NCBI RefSeq assembly: GCF_001522545.3
Contig: NC_031773.1
Coordinates: forward strand, 19,974,302-20,038,301
Origin: Parus major
Taxonomy: Eukaryota > Chordata > Aves > Passeriformes > Paridae
DNA: 64,000 nt
Reading direction: 5' to 3'
Made by a program: the position numbers and the translations under genes
Notes under the pieces: model-generated
What the model was told of the DNA's origin: nothing
The model's input: the letters and a program-made list of their open reading frames with translations, nothing else
Database searches by the model: none
Shown: piece by piece, positions 51,966-63,439 of the stretch
How the letters are laid out: every line of letters starts with the position of its first letter
Numbering within the stretch: the stretch's first letter is position 1

Positions 51966-52260
51966 CCACCAGCAGATCCCACACCCACAGTGCCTGAGCA
52001 GGGTGAGCACAGCAGTGGGGTCCACCCACCATCCAGAGAAAGCTGAGGTAATGACTCAGTCTAATATCAGCCCAGGAAATCTAATCACCAGCTGGGGAAT
52101 GATGTGGGCAGGGCTGGAGACAGGCAGATGAGGTGAGACTAGGGGCACAGGCTTGAGCTGGAATGAGACCTCTGGCTATGGCAAGAGTGGGTGGGTAGGG
52201 GTCCAATGCAAGGCTTGACATGGCACTAGAAATATTTCATAATGGGACTAGGGAGGCCCA
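51966..52260. other. GC-rich flank of the left inverted module
   Basis: GC-rich sequence continues from the module, with CACCACCCACCATCC-like and GGGTGGGTAGGGG words, then falls back to AT-rich DNA by about 52240. It is absent from the right copy. It may be the rest of the same unknown element or older sequence. No frame is recognisable. Confidence 0.45.
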
Positions 52261-53718
52261 GAGGAGAGGGTTTCACTATTAGCAGGAAGAAAATGCTTTC
52301 AGCAGGGTCTCTAAACTGTCCTCCAATGTCTGTAGCAAAACATCCCAGTGTCTAATTAGAGTTAGAATTACCTTGGGTAACCGACTGTGAAGGAAAAGTA
52401 AATGGCTGTAGACAGACCCATAAAAACAAAGAAATAATTAAATAGGTCCTTGTGGATGAGGAGCTTTTCAGAAAACAGAGCAATGGTTGAGCCAATTTAT
52501 CATTTGGTAGATGGTGTTCTGACTTTACAGGAAGAATTAAAGCCTCTTATTACCTCTCCCATTTTCAGTATTGATCCTGGTATTGTAAAAAATAGTGCTT
52601 GGATTATGATGCCAACCAGTTCCTGGGAAAGTAGACAGTACACAAACCATAAATTTCACATTTCCTTCCTGATGCAACAGCATTTCCCATCTTGCCTGTT
52701 TCACTAATGATTAGTGTTAGTTAAATTAAAAACTATTAAAACCCTGGAAATAGAGATTAAAAGAGATCATCCTGTTCTCCGATTCTAGTCCCCTTGGTTT
52801 CTGTTCTATAATATAATCAATAAATTTCTTTGTCTAGAGTTTGAAGTAATTGGTGTTTTTGCCATCACTGTTTTTTTCAAAGGCTATTCCAAGCATTTTT
52901 TTGCATAGCCTGTAGTCAGGATGTGAAACTGTCAATACTATTAACTCTTACAATCAAATGTTCCTGACATATTTTTAAAATACATGGCTAATTTTATGCC
53001 TGGTAATATAATTTTATTTATTTTATAAACAAAATGTGGTCAATATCTGAATCTGTGACAAGACCATTAAATAGCTGATAACAAGGTCCCATCCTGTCAG
53101 GCAGTATTGGATGATCAGATCATCACCATTTCCTCAGAAGCAGCACTAAGCCTCTTTCAAAGGTGTTTATTAAGCAAGTTGAAAAAATGGTCTGATGAAA
53201 ATTAACATCTTCACTTGACATCCACATAGCACTGAAGTGCTGTAAGTAATTATGGTAGAGGGAATCTCCACCTGACAGAAATTCAAGAAGAGTGAGAGTT
53301 TTCTGCCTGTAAGTTTTGCAACCTTCTCCATTCCTTTCCGAAATTTTTCTCCAGTCTGTGGCAGAGATATGCTAATACTTGTCCAATAATGGAAAAACAT
53401 TTAAAAAAATCCTGTTTTCTCCAGCTCTGCATTTTTCAAGTATCTGACCATTGCCACTCCCTATTTATCTCTATGCTATTGTGGCTACAACAGTACTCCT
53501 AACAGCGAAAGAAGGTCACTAGGATAGCCTTAGTACTGGCACTAGGGCTCTGCTGTGACAGCTGGTTACAAGACCAAGGAATAAACTCAGTATGTGAGTG
53601 CTCAAGTGATGGAATTGCTGTGTAAATTTGGATAACCTCAAGCTACTCTTATTCATAAGAAAGATAAAAACTGGATCTTTGCTTGCCAGTATTATAGAAA
53701 CAGAAATCTACCTTGGAC
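52261..53718. other. Non-coding sequence, no gene seen
   Basis: AT-rich. Apart from a possible remnant of an old CR1 3' end (52760-52940, listed separately) I see no structured element. Frames are under 90 codons. Confidence 0.6.
52760..52940 (-). mobile_element. Possible very old CR1 3' end
   Basis: The order 'AGAGATCATCCTGTTCTCC', then 'TCTAGAGTTTGAAGTAATTG', 'GCCATCACTGTTTTT' and 'AAAGGCTATTCCAAGCAT' parallels the antisense 3' end of old CR1 families (an agatcatc block, then a block about an internal segment, then a ttccaggcat block). Divergence is high and I cannot exclude chance. Confidence 0.3.
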
Positions 53719-54163
53719 TGTGAGGTGCCTCAGGGAGGCAAAGATTTAGTTTCAGATAAGCATTGTGAAAGTGAGAGGTGTGGCTGTAAAGCCAGGCTAG
53801 CGTGAATTCTAAACCTCTGCCTCAGGGTATGTGCCCCGTGAGCCTGGGAAGAGTTTCCCCACCCTAGACCCCTCCTGGGGTGTCATTTTTATGTCACATC
53901 ATGGGGTTCTGATTGGGTTTGAGTCCCTGGGGGTTTTTCCCTTGCTGTGTTCCTGGTGGTCCCTGACCTTGAGCTCCACCCTGGTTCTGTCCCTCAAAAC
54001 CCATCACCTGCCTCTGTTTGGGGCTCTCTGTCTCTGGATCTGAGTTTGTTCCTGTGCTGAATAAATGGTTTCATGAGCAGAAGCCGGTCTCCTTGGTTTC
54101 CCATGCTGGTTCCTGGTAACTGTACCTTCTCTGGACGTGATCGTGCAGCTGTAGAATGCAACA
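53719..54163 (+). mobile_element. Solo LTR with near-perfect target duplication
   Basis: A 445-bp block starts TGTGAGGTGCC and ends GAATGCAACA, so it has the retroviral TG...CA ends. It is flanked by TTGGAC (53713-53718) and TTTGAC (54164-54169), a six-base target-site duplication with one change. An AATAAA signal lies at 54060-54065, followed by about 100 bases of U5-like sequence. The body is C/T-rich with long pyrimidine runs, unlike the surrounding DNA. A six-base duplication fits ERVK- or some ERV1-type integrases. I do not recognise the exact family. The 70-codon plus-strand frame inside is a read-through. Confidence 0.65.
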
Positions 54164-57100
54164 TTTGACCAATTTTTACCAGGACTCAAGGGAAGCCGTT
54201 TAGTTAGTTGCTCATTGGTCTTTCATTGTCCAAGTATTAGTGGATACAACTATACTGCATTTTTGAAAATTGAAAATCCCATAGAGAAAGGACAGATTCC
54301 TGTACTTCAACTGACAGATTTAACTTTGGATGTTGTGAGCTGCATCCATATCTCTCTGAACACCTGCAATTACTTTTCTGTCAGGAAAACTCATATAGTA
54401 AAAAAACCCAAGAATCAATCACTAGGTTACTCAGAAGAGCTTGTAATAATTTATTTCTGGTCCTTAATAAATTCCTGATGTTTCCTCTTAGTGAAATCAC
54501 AATTTTACATCATGAGAATCTGTAAATTACATTTTAAAAACCTGAGGTGAAATTCTGAGGGGATAGTTTTTCCTTTCTTATATGAACTTTCACTAAAAGA
54601 GACATGCCAAAATCAGTATCTTCTTTTAAGAGATCTGACTCTCTGGGTTTTTTTTTTATTTTCTGGTCATGAAAATTTCTGATTTTTTTACTAAGTTGGC
54701 TCCATCTGACTATAGAATTTGAAAAAAAAAAAAAAGTCTTCCTTTCCCTATGTGTGATGCTGTTGCAATAACCAATGCTTATCCTTTATATCAGCCATCA
54801 TGAGATGTCCTACTGACATTTCACAAGAATTAATTACGTCAGTAATATGAATATGACTTCATCTGTGACTATGGAGAATTTAAAAGGATGTGGTACATTG
54901 ATTACTGCATGCTTTTAAACACTTCTTCAGTTAACTTTATGCACTTCTTGCATTTTCTGATATTTTGTTGCATATTTCATTTACAGCAAAGTCTATTGAC
55001 AACATTTTTTCAAAGCATCAGTATATGGATTTGGGTGATTCATGAGGGGCAAAAATACTAAATTCCTATACCTAGGTAGTTACAGAGCAAAGCTGGAACC
55101 CCTGAAATGTAACACTTAAAGTAACTTGAAGCAATAAAAGCAACTTTATTTCCTTAATCTACCCTTCAGCCATTTTTCTAAATAGGAAAGACCCAACTTA
55201 CTTTTCTGAATGCAGTCTCAGATATTCTAAATTGCAAGAGATTAGACAGAATTTTATTGAGATCAAGTTCAAAATTAAGAGAAAAGAAAAATGGAACACC
55301 TGACAATTATGCTAGTAAATTAAATGTACTGAGAGTATTCCTTGGTCTTGAAAGGAGGTGGTACAAAAAAGCTTGTTTCTACACTAGTAATCACTGTTAT
55401 CCTGGGAAATTATATGGTTGCATGCAAACTATCTATTGGCAGTCCTCATTGGAACCTTTCAATTCCAGCATCATACCCAGGAATTCTTTCAGTAAGTTAC
55501 TCATGGCACATCAAAAAAACTCTGCCAAAAACACTAGCTAAAAAGATAAAAGCTTGCTAGCACTGGCAGTTGTGTTCCAGCACTCAGAAGCATCATTGCA
55601 TAGTGCATAAAAAGCTGGAATTTTTTGTCAAGTATCAGGATTGTATGAAATATGCACATATAAAATTTTATATGTACATAAAATAAACATATAAAAAATA
55701 AATGCTGTAACAACCATATAATGTGGCAACAGCTCCTGTGGCTTCCTATGTACATTGCAGTCTCAAACACTATGTTTATTCATCACAATTCAATTTTACA
55801 TCATCACCTTATATTGGGTTGATCTAATGCTGTTTACTTATTCACTACTGATCTCACACCACTCTTCTGCTCCATGTTCCAGCTGAGGAGCCCCCTGGCA
55901 AGGAAACCTGCTGTATTTTCACTGGAGCAAACCAACAGAGCACACACAAAACAGAGGCAAAGCACAACAATGTTCACACGTTTCTTTAGTCATATATACT
56001 CTGATATTGTTTATGGCCATTCTTCAGGAAAATCCTCTAGCTCACCATATTAGATCACAGAGTACTCTCAAGATAGTTCATCATTCAGCAGAACAGCACC
56101 TCACGTGGACAAGGCTGGAGAATATGGAGCTGAAGACTTGTAGTTAATAGCAGGATCCAAGTAGAATCTGTGATAACACAAAACAATGTCCTGTCTAGGT
56201 AAACTCTGTTGGTGTAATGTTAGCAAATATTTGCATGCATGGAGCCCAGCTGGACTAGATAAATAAAACAGTTTCCATGCAGCTCCAACCAAATCCAAAC
56301 CTCCTGCCTACTTGCAGCTGACCTGTTCTGTTGTGCCCAGCCTTTGGAAGATATGTTGAGTGCACAGATCATGACTGATACAGGAGACTTATTGCAGGAG
56401 ACTAGCAAACACTTCTCAGTAATAAAAAATAGAAAGAACATTGTAGCTCTTGTTGGTCAAACCCAGCCATGATCATCTCCTGTAGGTGTTTCCAGGTGAT
56501 TAACAGTCTAAACACTTTCTCAAGGCACAAGAAATTTTTGAAGACTTTGCGAATAAACTGCTTCATAAGTTACAGGCTGGGATAAATGTCATGGACCCTA
56601 AAGAGTGAAAAACCATCCTCTTATTTTAAACCGTTTTTCATCTTGAGGACAAAACATCAGGTCAGGGGAATTTATAAATTTCCAGGTGAAACACACAAAC
56701 TGATTTACAGAAAAGCGTTTTGAGCAACAGTGGTTAGATTTCTCAAATTTGGCATTTCTCTCTTCTGACAGAGAAAATGTCAGGTGTACTAGCACAAATC
56801 AAAGTTCCTCAAGAAATGTTTGCATTCATGTCTCAAGAACAAAAGAATTTTGTTGCTACCCTGGGCTCTCTGACATATAACTGCACAGCTGAGCCAAGCA
56901 CAATTCAAGTTAGTGCTGAGACTTGAGTCAAAAGCAATTGTATAAAAGATTGCAAGCAATTTCTTGTCCTCTTTGTGCCATAAATTGTCCAAAGACTTCT
57001 GTGATTTTGTGAATATCAATTACACATCTCTGTTCACACATTCAAGTAACCTCAAGGTCATATTCCTGTCACTGCTTTGGCCACACTAAAAAATCATTTA

Positions 57101-57432
57101 TTGTCCTCTGAAGCATCACCATATATACGTTCTGCTAAGCAACAAATCTGCTTTCTCTTTGTTCAGAGCCTGCTATTTTTTTCCAGAAAAACCCAACACA
57201 GTTTTCAAAAAACTGATCTCTCCACTTCATGCAAGAGGTTAAATCAGTACAGAAAACATAAAAGAATTCCATCCCTCAACATTTTTATGTCACATCATGA
57301 CACGCTACTTTGAATAGGCTGTAACATTTGATAAAGTACACTGATGTGGACAAAACTTAATTCCAGTTTAGAATTACATACAGTCCCAATTGATTTATAT
57401 CTTTGTATTCTTATTCACCCTCTTTTCCCTCA
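54164..57432. other. AT-rich non-coding stretch between LTRs, no gene seen
   Basis: No gene or recognisable element in 3.3 kb; frames are under 95 codons. Poly-A and poly-T runs occur at about 54643-54734. About 55650-55705 is AT-rich with repeated ACATAAAAT-type words. Confidence 0.6.
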
Positions 57433-57468
57433 TGTCATGGTTTTAATCCCAGCTGGGAGGGATTAAAT

Positions 57469-57800
57469 GGATGCAGTGGTGCCTGCGCTGTGTGTAACCT
57501 CAGCTGAGGTTTGCCCGCCCTGTGGAACAGCCTGGCTTGCTGCTCAGCAATAGCTTTGTCAAGGGATGGGGCTTAGCCTTGGGGGCCTTTGTCATTTCTG
57601 CAGCTGTTCCAGTTTTGCTAAGCTCAATTCAACAGGTTGTGTGGCCTAGAGCACCCTGAAGATCTGCTTATGCCCTGAGTCCCAGTGCACAGTTTAGCCA
57701 CATCATGAAGCCTGAAGGATCAGGGTAGGAACATGTCCCAAATCTCAATTCTCTCATTTAATTTTAAGATGAAAACCCTGCTAAATTCTGTTTCATTGGC
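57469..57800 (-). repeat. Inverted module, right copy, inside an LTR
   Basis: Reverse-complement partner of 51639-51965. It lies between the terminal 27 bases or so of the surrounding LTR and the LTR body, replacing the short stretch normally there. This looks like an insertion (with a small deletion) rather than part of the LTR. The 16-bp palindrome is conserved at 57496-57511. The variable middle (about 57669-57726) does not match the left copy well. Flanking duplications were not seen. Confidence 0.9.
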
Positions 57801-58052
57801 GTTTTCTCACCCCCCACTGCAGTAGAATGAGGAGGAGAATCAACAGTAAAACTTGTAGGTTGAGATAAGAACAGTTTAAAAATTAAAAACAAATCAAAAT
57901 ACAATCATAATAGTAAATAATAATGGCAACAAAAAGGAAAAGAAAAAAACCAAAAAAATTATTTCTGTACAATACAATTGCTCCACCCACTGATTGATGC
58001 CAGACCCCATTCCTGAACCTGGATCAATCCCACTTCCAGGTAACTCCCCCAG

Positions 58053-58060
58053 TTTATATA
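58053..58060 (-). promoter_or_regulatory. TATA box of the ERVL-type LTR
   Basis: TATATAAA on the minus strand, at the position expected for the core promoter in this LTR family. Whether it still starts transcription is unknown. Confidence 0.6.
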
Positions 58061-58194
58061 TTGGGTATGACATTCTATGGTGTGGAATATCCCTCGAGCC
58101 ACTGTTATCCTTGCCATTCTCATTCCAAGTCCAAACTACAGCACTGCATCAGCTAGTAAGGAGAAACTACCTCTACCTAGCTAAAACTAGAGCA

Positions 58195-59279
58195 TTCTAG
58201 TAATTTACACAGTTTAGCTTCCCTTAACTTGTGTCATCTGTTAAAACATGGTAAAAATCAATTTTACTAAAATAACATGAATCATGTGTGAAAAGAAGGA
58301 GAGACAACTGTTAATATCCATCTTTTCCCGGTTAACTGACATACATATTGCAACAAGTTAATACCCTGCTCTTCTCTGCAACAGGGAAAAAAATAGCAAA
58401 AAAAGTGGAAAATTTCTTTGCTAACACAACTTTAAAAGCATGACAATGTCTAAGGAATGCAGTGCTCAGGTTGTTTATCTGGCCAGCAAAATAAGTGGGT
58501 TTTTTTTGCTCACCCAACTGCTTAAAGGTTCTATCCTCATCATTTTTCTAACTCATACTCTGATATCTTATTACCAAATATTTTCTCAAGGGGAGCCCTG
58601 AGTTTCCCTAGACCAATGAGAATTTTAAAACATAAATCTTTGCTGCACAGGAATCTCATAGATGTTGTTAGCTAGTTTTTAATGAAGATCTACTGCTACC
58701 TTCCAAACCACATTCTTTTGTTGGGATTTAAAAATATATTGCACTGTTTCTAAATTAGTAACACTTGAAGCAAACTCCAGGGGTTCCCTTGCAGTTCTCT
58801 CAGGTTGCATCATAGAAATGTTAACTGTATGAACTGTGAATGGATTTGAGAAACTGACAAATTTGTCAAGCCTGAATTGGAACATAAAGACAGTTTTTTG
58901 ATGCAGTAAATCATGTGAAAACTATTTCCAAGGAGCCTCTTGACAAGCTGTCAGAACAGTGGTTGGACAAGCACCAGGTAGCATTACTCAGGACTGGAAC
59001 AGCGACCACAGTGAGGAAACATGTCATTTCATCTCTGTATTCCACTTCTTGAGAACCAGTTGTCATATGAGAGAAAATATCCTTTCTGTCAGATTGATTT
59101 TATGTGCTAGGGCTCTACAAACTGGCTGCTTTAAAAGGTGCACATTCCCAAAGTGTAACTTCAGGCACAAAAGCCTAAACTAGGCAGGTTCCCCTTTTCT
59201 CACAGTGGGCAGAGACAAGCTCTTCCAGAGACTCCTGCAGAGATCACGGATGAGGTTCCTTCCATGAGTTCACTCTACA
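58195..59279. other. Non-coding sequence, no gene seen
   Basis: AT-rich to about 58900. About 58930-59000 and 59180-59279 are GC-richer and may be decayed extensions of the CR1 that follows, but no block is convincing. Confidence 0.55.
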
Positions 59280-59450
59280 ATGGCTCATCTCCTGGGTTCT
59301 TCTCAGCCCACTTCTCTAGCCAGCTGAGGTCCTCCTGAGGAGTAGGTAGCACAGCCATCAGCTGCTCCTACCAGTTTTGCATCATATTCAAACTTGCTGA
59401 GGGTGCACTCTATCCCCTTGTCCAGGCCATTAACGAAAATGTTTTGGGCA
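59280..59450 (-). mobile_element. CR1 LINE fragment around the catalytic motif
   Basis: The minus strand reads NIFVNGLDKGIECTLSKFEY and then DAKLVGAADG. This is the avian CR1 stretch from the 'NIFINDLD' block to the reverse-transcriptase catalytic box, normally FADDTK. Here the box is FEYDAK, so one of the two catalytic aspartates is lost. After that the frame breaks ('LAREVG' and stops). It is a dead interior fragment, with no 3' end. Confidence 0.85.
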
Positions 59451-61554
59451 AAAATATATCAGCTGCTGGTTAATTCTAACAACAAGTGTCCTGCAGGACT
59501 TTATCCTGATGACCACAGTTGGAACAGCCAAGAGATTAATGTGTTTTCTTTTCACTCAGACCAATTTTTGTTTTCCCTGACTGTTTTACTGTTCTTACAG
59601 TTAGAAAAGACAATGGCAGTTACTGATTCTTACTTTCTGAGGATGTTTCTCTTCTTTGTGAAAAATTTTGAACAATTTCCAGTACTATTTTTAAAAAGTG
59701 TAATTAATAGTGCACTGATTTAAAGGAAAAGTATTATGTGAGACTCACGGCCCCACCTGATAAGCTCTGATGTTTCACCACTCCTAACATCCTCTGTGTT
59801 TCATAAGAGCCTTATAAAATTTTTAAATCTACTGTGGGAATATTCCTCTTTAGTTATCAATAAACTTAAAGGGCTAATTTTTAGCCTCTACCTTGTTTCA
59901 GAGCTCTTAATCATCTTAGTTTATTCTCTAGGGGATATTGTATAGCTTACAATAAGTTGTAGATGTCTGGTCAGATAGCAAAATGTTAATTGTATCTTTT
60001 ATTGGTTTTATAGCCTTTTGTCTTGTCCAGTTGCTTTGTTACCTTGTTTTCTATTTCAGTTCTTCATAGCAACTTTCTCTGATTTTCTATGTAGAAAAGC
60101 TTATGACAGTTAAATAATTCATATACAGATTTTTCATGAGTTTCCATAAACATCCATTAATCTGTGAAATGTCACTCTATATAGAGAGTCCACATCAATT
60201 CTCAGATCACTACATGCAACACCTGTTGATACCAGAGGAAGCTTTGCTCTGTCATGCATTATCATTTCAGGTGGTACTGGTAAAATTTCCATTTTATCAG
60301 TACCACCCGACAAACATTTCCAGAACAATCTGATTCCTGAAATGAATATAAGAAAAGAATATTTTTAATATTCTGAGTAGTGTATTACTTTCTTTTACTA
60401 GTACATCATGTGGGAAATCACTCTATATTTCAGTGGTTATTAAGTTTAGAGTAAGATTATGGTAGCAAATAGACTACCTATCAATCAAAGTCTTGCTTTT
60501 ATCTTGCCTATGAACTTCATGATTGCCATCTCTGAATCTTTTTACCAGTGAGATGTGCACTGCACTAAGAGATCTCTGTAGAAAGTCCTTTCCATAGAGG
60601 CCAGAGACCCTGGCTAATTTTTCTTCTTCTAATCTTAAGAATTTCATGAAACTGCTATGAAGAATGATAGACGAGGAAAAAGGCATTTAGGTAGTGATGG
60701 CATTTTTAAGATTTTAAGAGATGTACAAAGTAATTATCCTCAATCACTACTACTACAATCCTTATTTGCCTTTTTTTATTTCTCTTTGTGATTTCTACCA
60801 TCATTTAATAAAATATACTAGCTGTGAGATATTAGAATTCTCTGAAATTGTAATTGGCTATTTTTCCAATGAAGGTAATATTGTACATTCTTTATTATGA
60901 TCCATATTTACACCTTGTTTACCACAATTCATGCCTTTTGACTTTTTCTCCCTATTGACATTTTCTCACAAGTGGACACTGGCTTCTGAAGAAGAAGACC
61001 AACAAGAAAATGGACAAATGACTCACTAAGAAATTGGACTGCTGACCATAGCAAAGCTTAATTTGCTGCTGTAGTTTTAACACTCTCATCAAGCTGACCT
61101 TATTACATTGCTGCCCTTCTCTTGTGCTAGCTGAAAGCACTTACTGTCAGTGGCTGGTGTTCTCCTCAGGACAACGCAGTTTGAATTCCTGATAAATCTC
61201 CTGCTTGCTAGAGTAATAAAACTAATAAATAAGAATAAAATTTGCCCATCCTGAAAGAAATTTAGAATTGGATGTCAATACAAATGAAGTTATCATTGTC
61301 TATGCAAAATGGTGTCTGTTGAGTACCCCATAAATCAGACTAATAGCTAGAAAATACACACTTTATATATTATTTGTTTACATTAAAAGCTGTGAGGCAG
61401 GCTGAGAAGAAAGGAATTATTAAAGCTGATGAGAGCACATGAACTTCAGATTTCTGAAGAATCACTTCAGTTCTTAAAGAGTGACAAGAGGATGTGGATT
61501 TTCTGTTTGAAAATGCAATGTGGATAAAACCATTTGTGTTGGTGTGGCAAGATT
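59451..61554. other. AT-rich non-coding stretch, no gene seen
   Basis: No gene or recognisable element. The 109-codon frame at 59394-59723 begins inside the CR1 fragment in antisense and shows only hydrophobic runs. The first 100 bases may be decayed CR1. Confidence 0.6.
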
Positions 61555-62300
61555 TTGGGGGTGAGTAGTTGCAGGGGTGGCCTCTGTGGAAGAAGGTCAG
61601 TGATTGTCCTGCACTGGACACAGTCATTTCCAGATAGCTCTCCACCCATCACAGGCCAAAGATGATCCCATCACTGAGTTTGGTGTTGTCTCTTCAAAAA
61701 TGGAGACTCTTGAAAGAGGAGGAAGGAACATGGAGACAATGAGGGAACAGAGATAGGTGGAGGGAACCTGAGGGAAGCAGCAAGAGAATACTGAGGTCAG
61801 AGCCGTTCCACGGCAGAGCATATATTCCAAAGACACAGAGCCTGTGGAAGGCTCAGGCCAAAGCAGAGGAAAAAAAACATAGAAAGAAGCACCAAAAGGA
61901 ACCACTATATCCTGATTTACAAACACTGCCACCCCTCCACCGCTGGATCCCATGCCTAACTGAAAGCACTGAGTGTAATCTGCAGCCACAACAAGCTGGG
62001 AGGTGAGAGGTGCCTCATGTGAAGCTTGGAAAAAGGAGTGGTGCATTTTCCTTAAATGTTTTAATGATTTTTTTTATTGTTTTGCTTTTGTTTCTTAATA
62101 GCTGAAAGAGTGAGTAATTAATTATTTATACTAATTTGCAATAAATAATTTGCCCAGTTTGAGTCTACTCTGCCCGCCACAGGTTATCTTGAAACACGAG
62201 CTATCTTCTGTTCTGTTTGCTCTTCAGCCATGCTGAGGGTGAGAAGAGTGAGAAGGAGCTGCATGAATGCTTGGCTTCCAGCCACGACCAGTCCACCACA
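61555..62300 (+). mobile_element. Avian ERV-type LTR or LTR-like 3' terminus
   Basis: The sequence follows an abundant avian repeat whose 3' part I recognise. There is a body with TGTGGAAGAAGG-like words, 'CAGAGGAAAAAAAACATAG', 'AAGAAGCACCAAAAGGAACC', and then a T-rich run. An AATAAA signal follows at 62140-62145, then 'CCCAGTTTGAGTCTACTCTG', CCCGCCACAGG, and the terminus 'CCAGCCACGACCAGTCCACC' ending ACA at 62300. Sense orientation is therefore plus. The 5' limit is not defined. The 140-codon minus-strand frame (61624-62046) and the 65-codon plus frame (62217-62414) lie across it and are not genes. Confidence 0.65.
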
Positions 62301-63439
62301 GACCTTTTTGTTAATTATACTTTCCATAATGTTGCTGACCTCCTCAGTAGTCCCCCTTCTCAAACAGAAATGAACCTTGTTTACAGTAATCCACCTAGGT
62401 CACTGAGAAGCTAAAACTGCCATCCTCACTGCTGTAAATGCTTCAGAGAGAGCTTCATATTTGAGATGATATATTCAGATGTGTAGTGTTTGATCAAGTG
62501 CAGTGTTCTGCAAACTGAATGACAAAGAAGATTTGCATAAAAATAGCAAAGAAATACTCTTATTCACCAAGTTCGAGACAAACGTGATCTACATGACTCT
62601 TCCTAATGTCTTCCTGGAAAAGTGTCCTTTTTTCTTAAAAAACACTATCTTGGACATCCTCTCTACTGTTAGAAATAAGAGCATTAATAAATATGTGCAA
62701 ATAATTTGACCATCACCATACTATTTCTATTAGCAGAAGCTGCAAGCTTCAAATTCGGTGTGGTATCGTGCTCCTTCATGCTTGTCTACTTTCTTAAAGA
62801 TGCAGAAGTCAGTATCAGAAAGCTTTGTCTATATTCAGTGTCACAATACAGCATCCAACTGCAATTTTTCAAAATAATTAGATGCTTGGTTGAGCACTAG
62901 TCTTAGTCAATTCAGTTGAATTCAATTGTAATTATGATATATCAGAAAACATTGTTTACAATGCTTATTCCTTTTTGCCTGCCACTAATCAAATTATCAA
63001 AGAAATTTCAACACCTATTTTTGAAACTTCTTAGCACTTTGTAGATTTTTATTATCTAAAAATTACAATTAAACTAATAACATTAAAACACACAAACCAC
63101 AAAACTGAATGACATTGTCAATATACAAAAAAGAACAAAGAACTAATGTATCATGAAAATGGGGCAAAACAATCAAGCACGATTGTTTAGAATAAAACTA
63201 AATGGCAGCTGTTAAGCTCATATTAATCACATCCTATCAAATACAATGAATACATACTAAGTCACAAAAAAGCAACAAATTGTAAATATATCAGTCTGAA
63301 TGCAAACAGATTTCCATCCTTGTCTAGTGATTACTTTGAGTTCATAAAAACAGCTGAGAATAATGCTAACTGAGAATAATACAGCTTTAAGAGATGAATA
63401 AATTTAAAGTAAGCAAAGGTTTCAAGCCAAATCTTAAAG
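62301..63439. other. AT-rich non-coding sequence, no gene seen
   Basis: No gene, LTR or LINE recognised; all frames are under 70 codons. Confidence 0.65.

Larger units (their letters stand above)
57433..58194 (-). mobile_element. ERVL-type LTR carrying the inverted module
   Basis: The plus strand starts with the LTR terminus TGTCATGGTTTTAATCCCAG, is interrupted at about 57460, and resumes at about 57805. After that come 'TCACCCCCCACTGCAGTAGA', 'GAGGAGAATCAACAGTAAAA', 'TTGTAGGTTGAGATAAGAAC', AGTTTAAAAATTAAAA, 'CAATTGCTCCACCCACTG', 'GTTTATATATTGGGTATGAC' and 'GTGTGGAATATCCCTCGAG'. It ends CTAGCTAAAACTAGAGCA. These are the landmarks of a common avian ERVL LTR in antisense. Part of U3 between about 58090 and 58115 is deleted relative to the family. 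The TATA box is intact; the polyadenylation signal is not evident. It differs in subfamily from the LTR at 51115-51601. Confidence 0.8.

Noticed and set aside
61624..62046. 140-codon minus-strand open frame
   Set aside because: It runs antisense through an LTR-like repeat; its composition follows that of the repeat.
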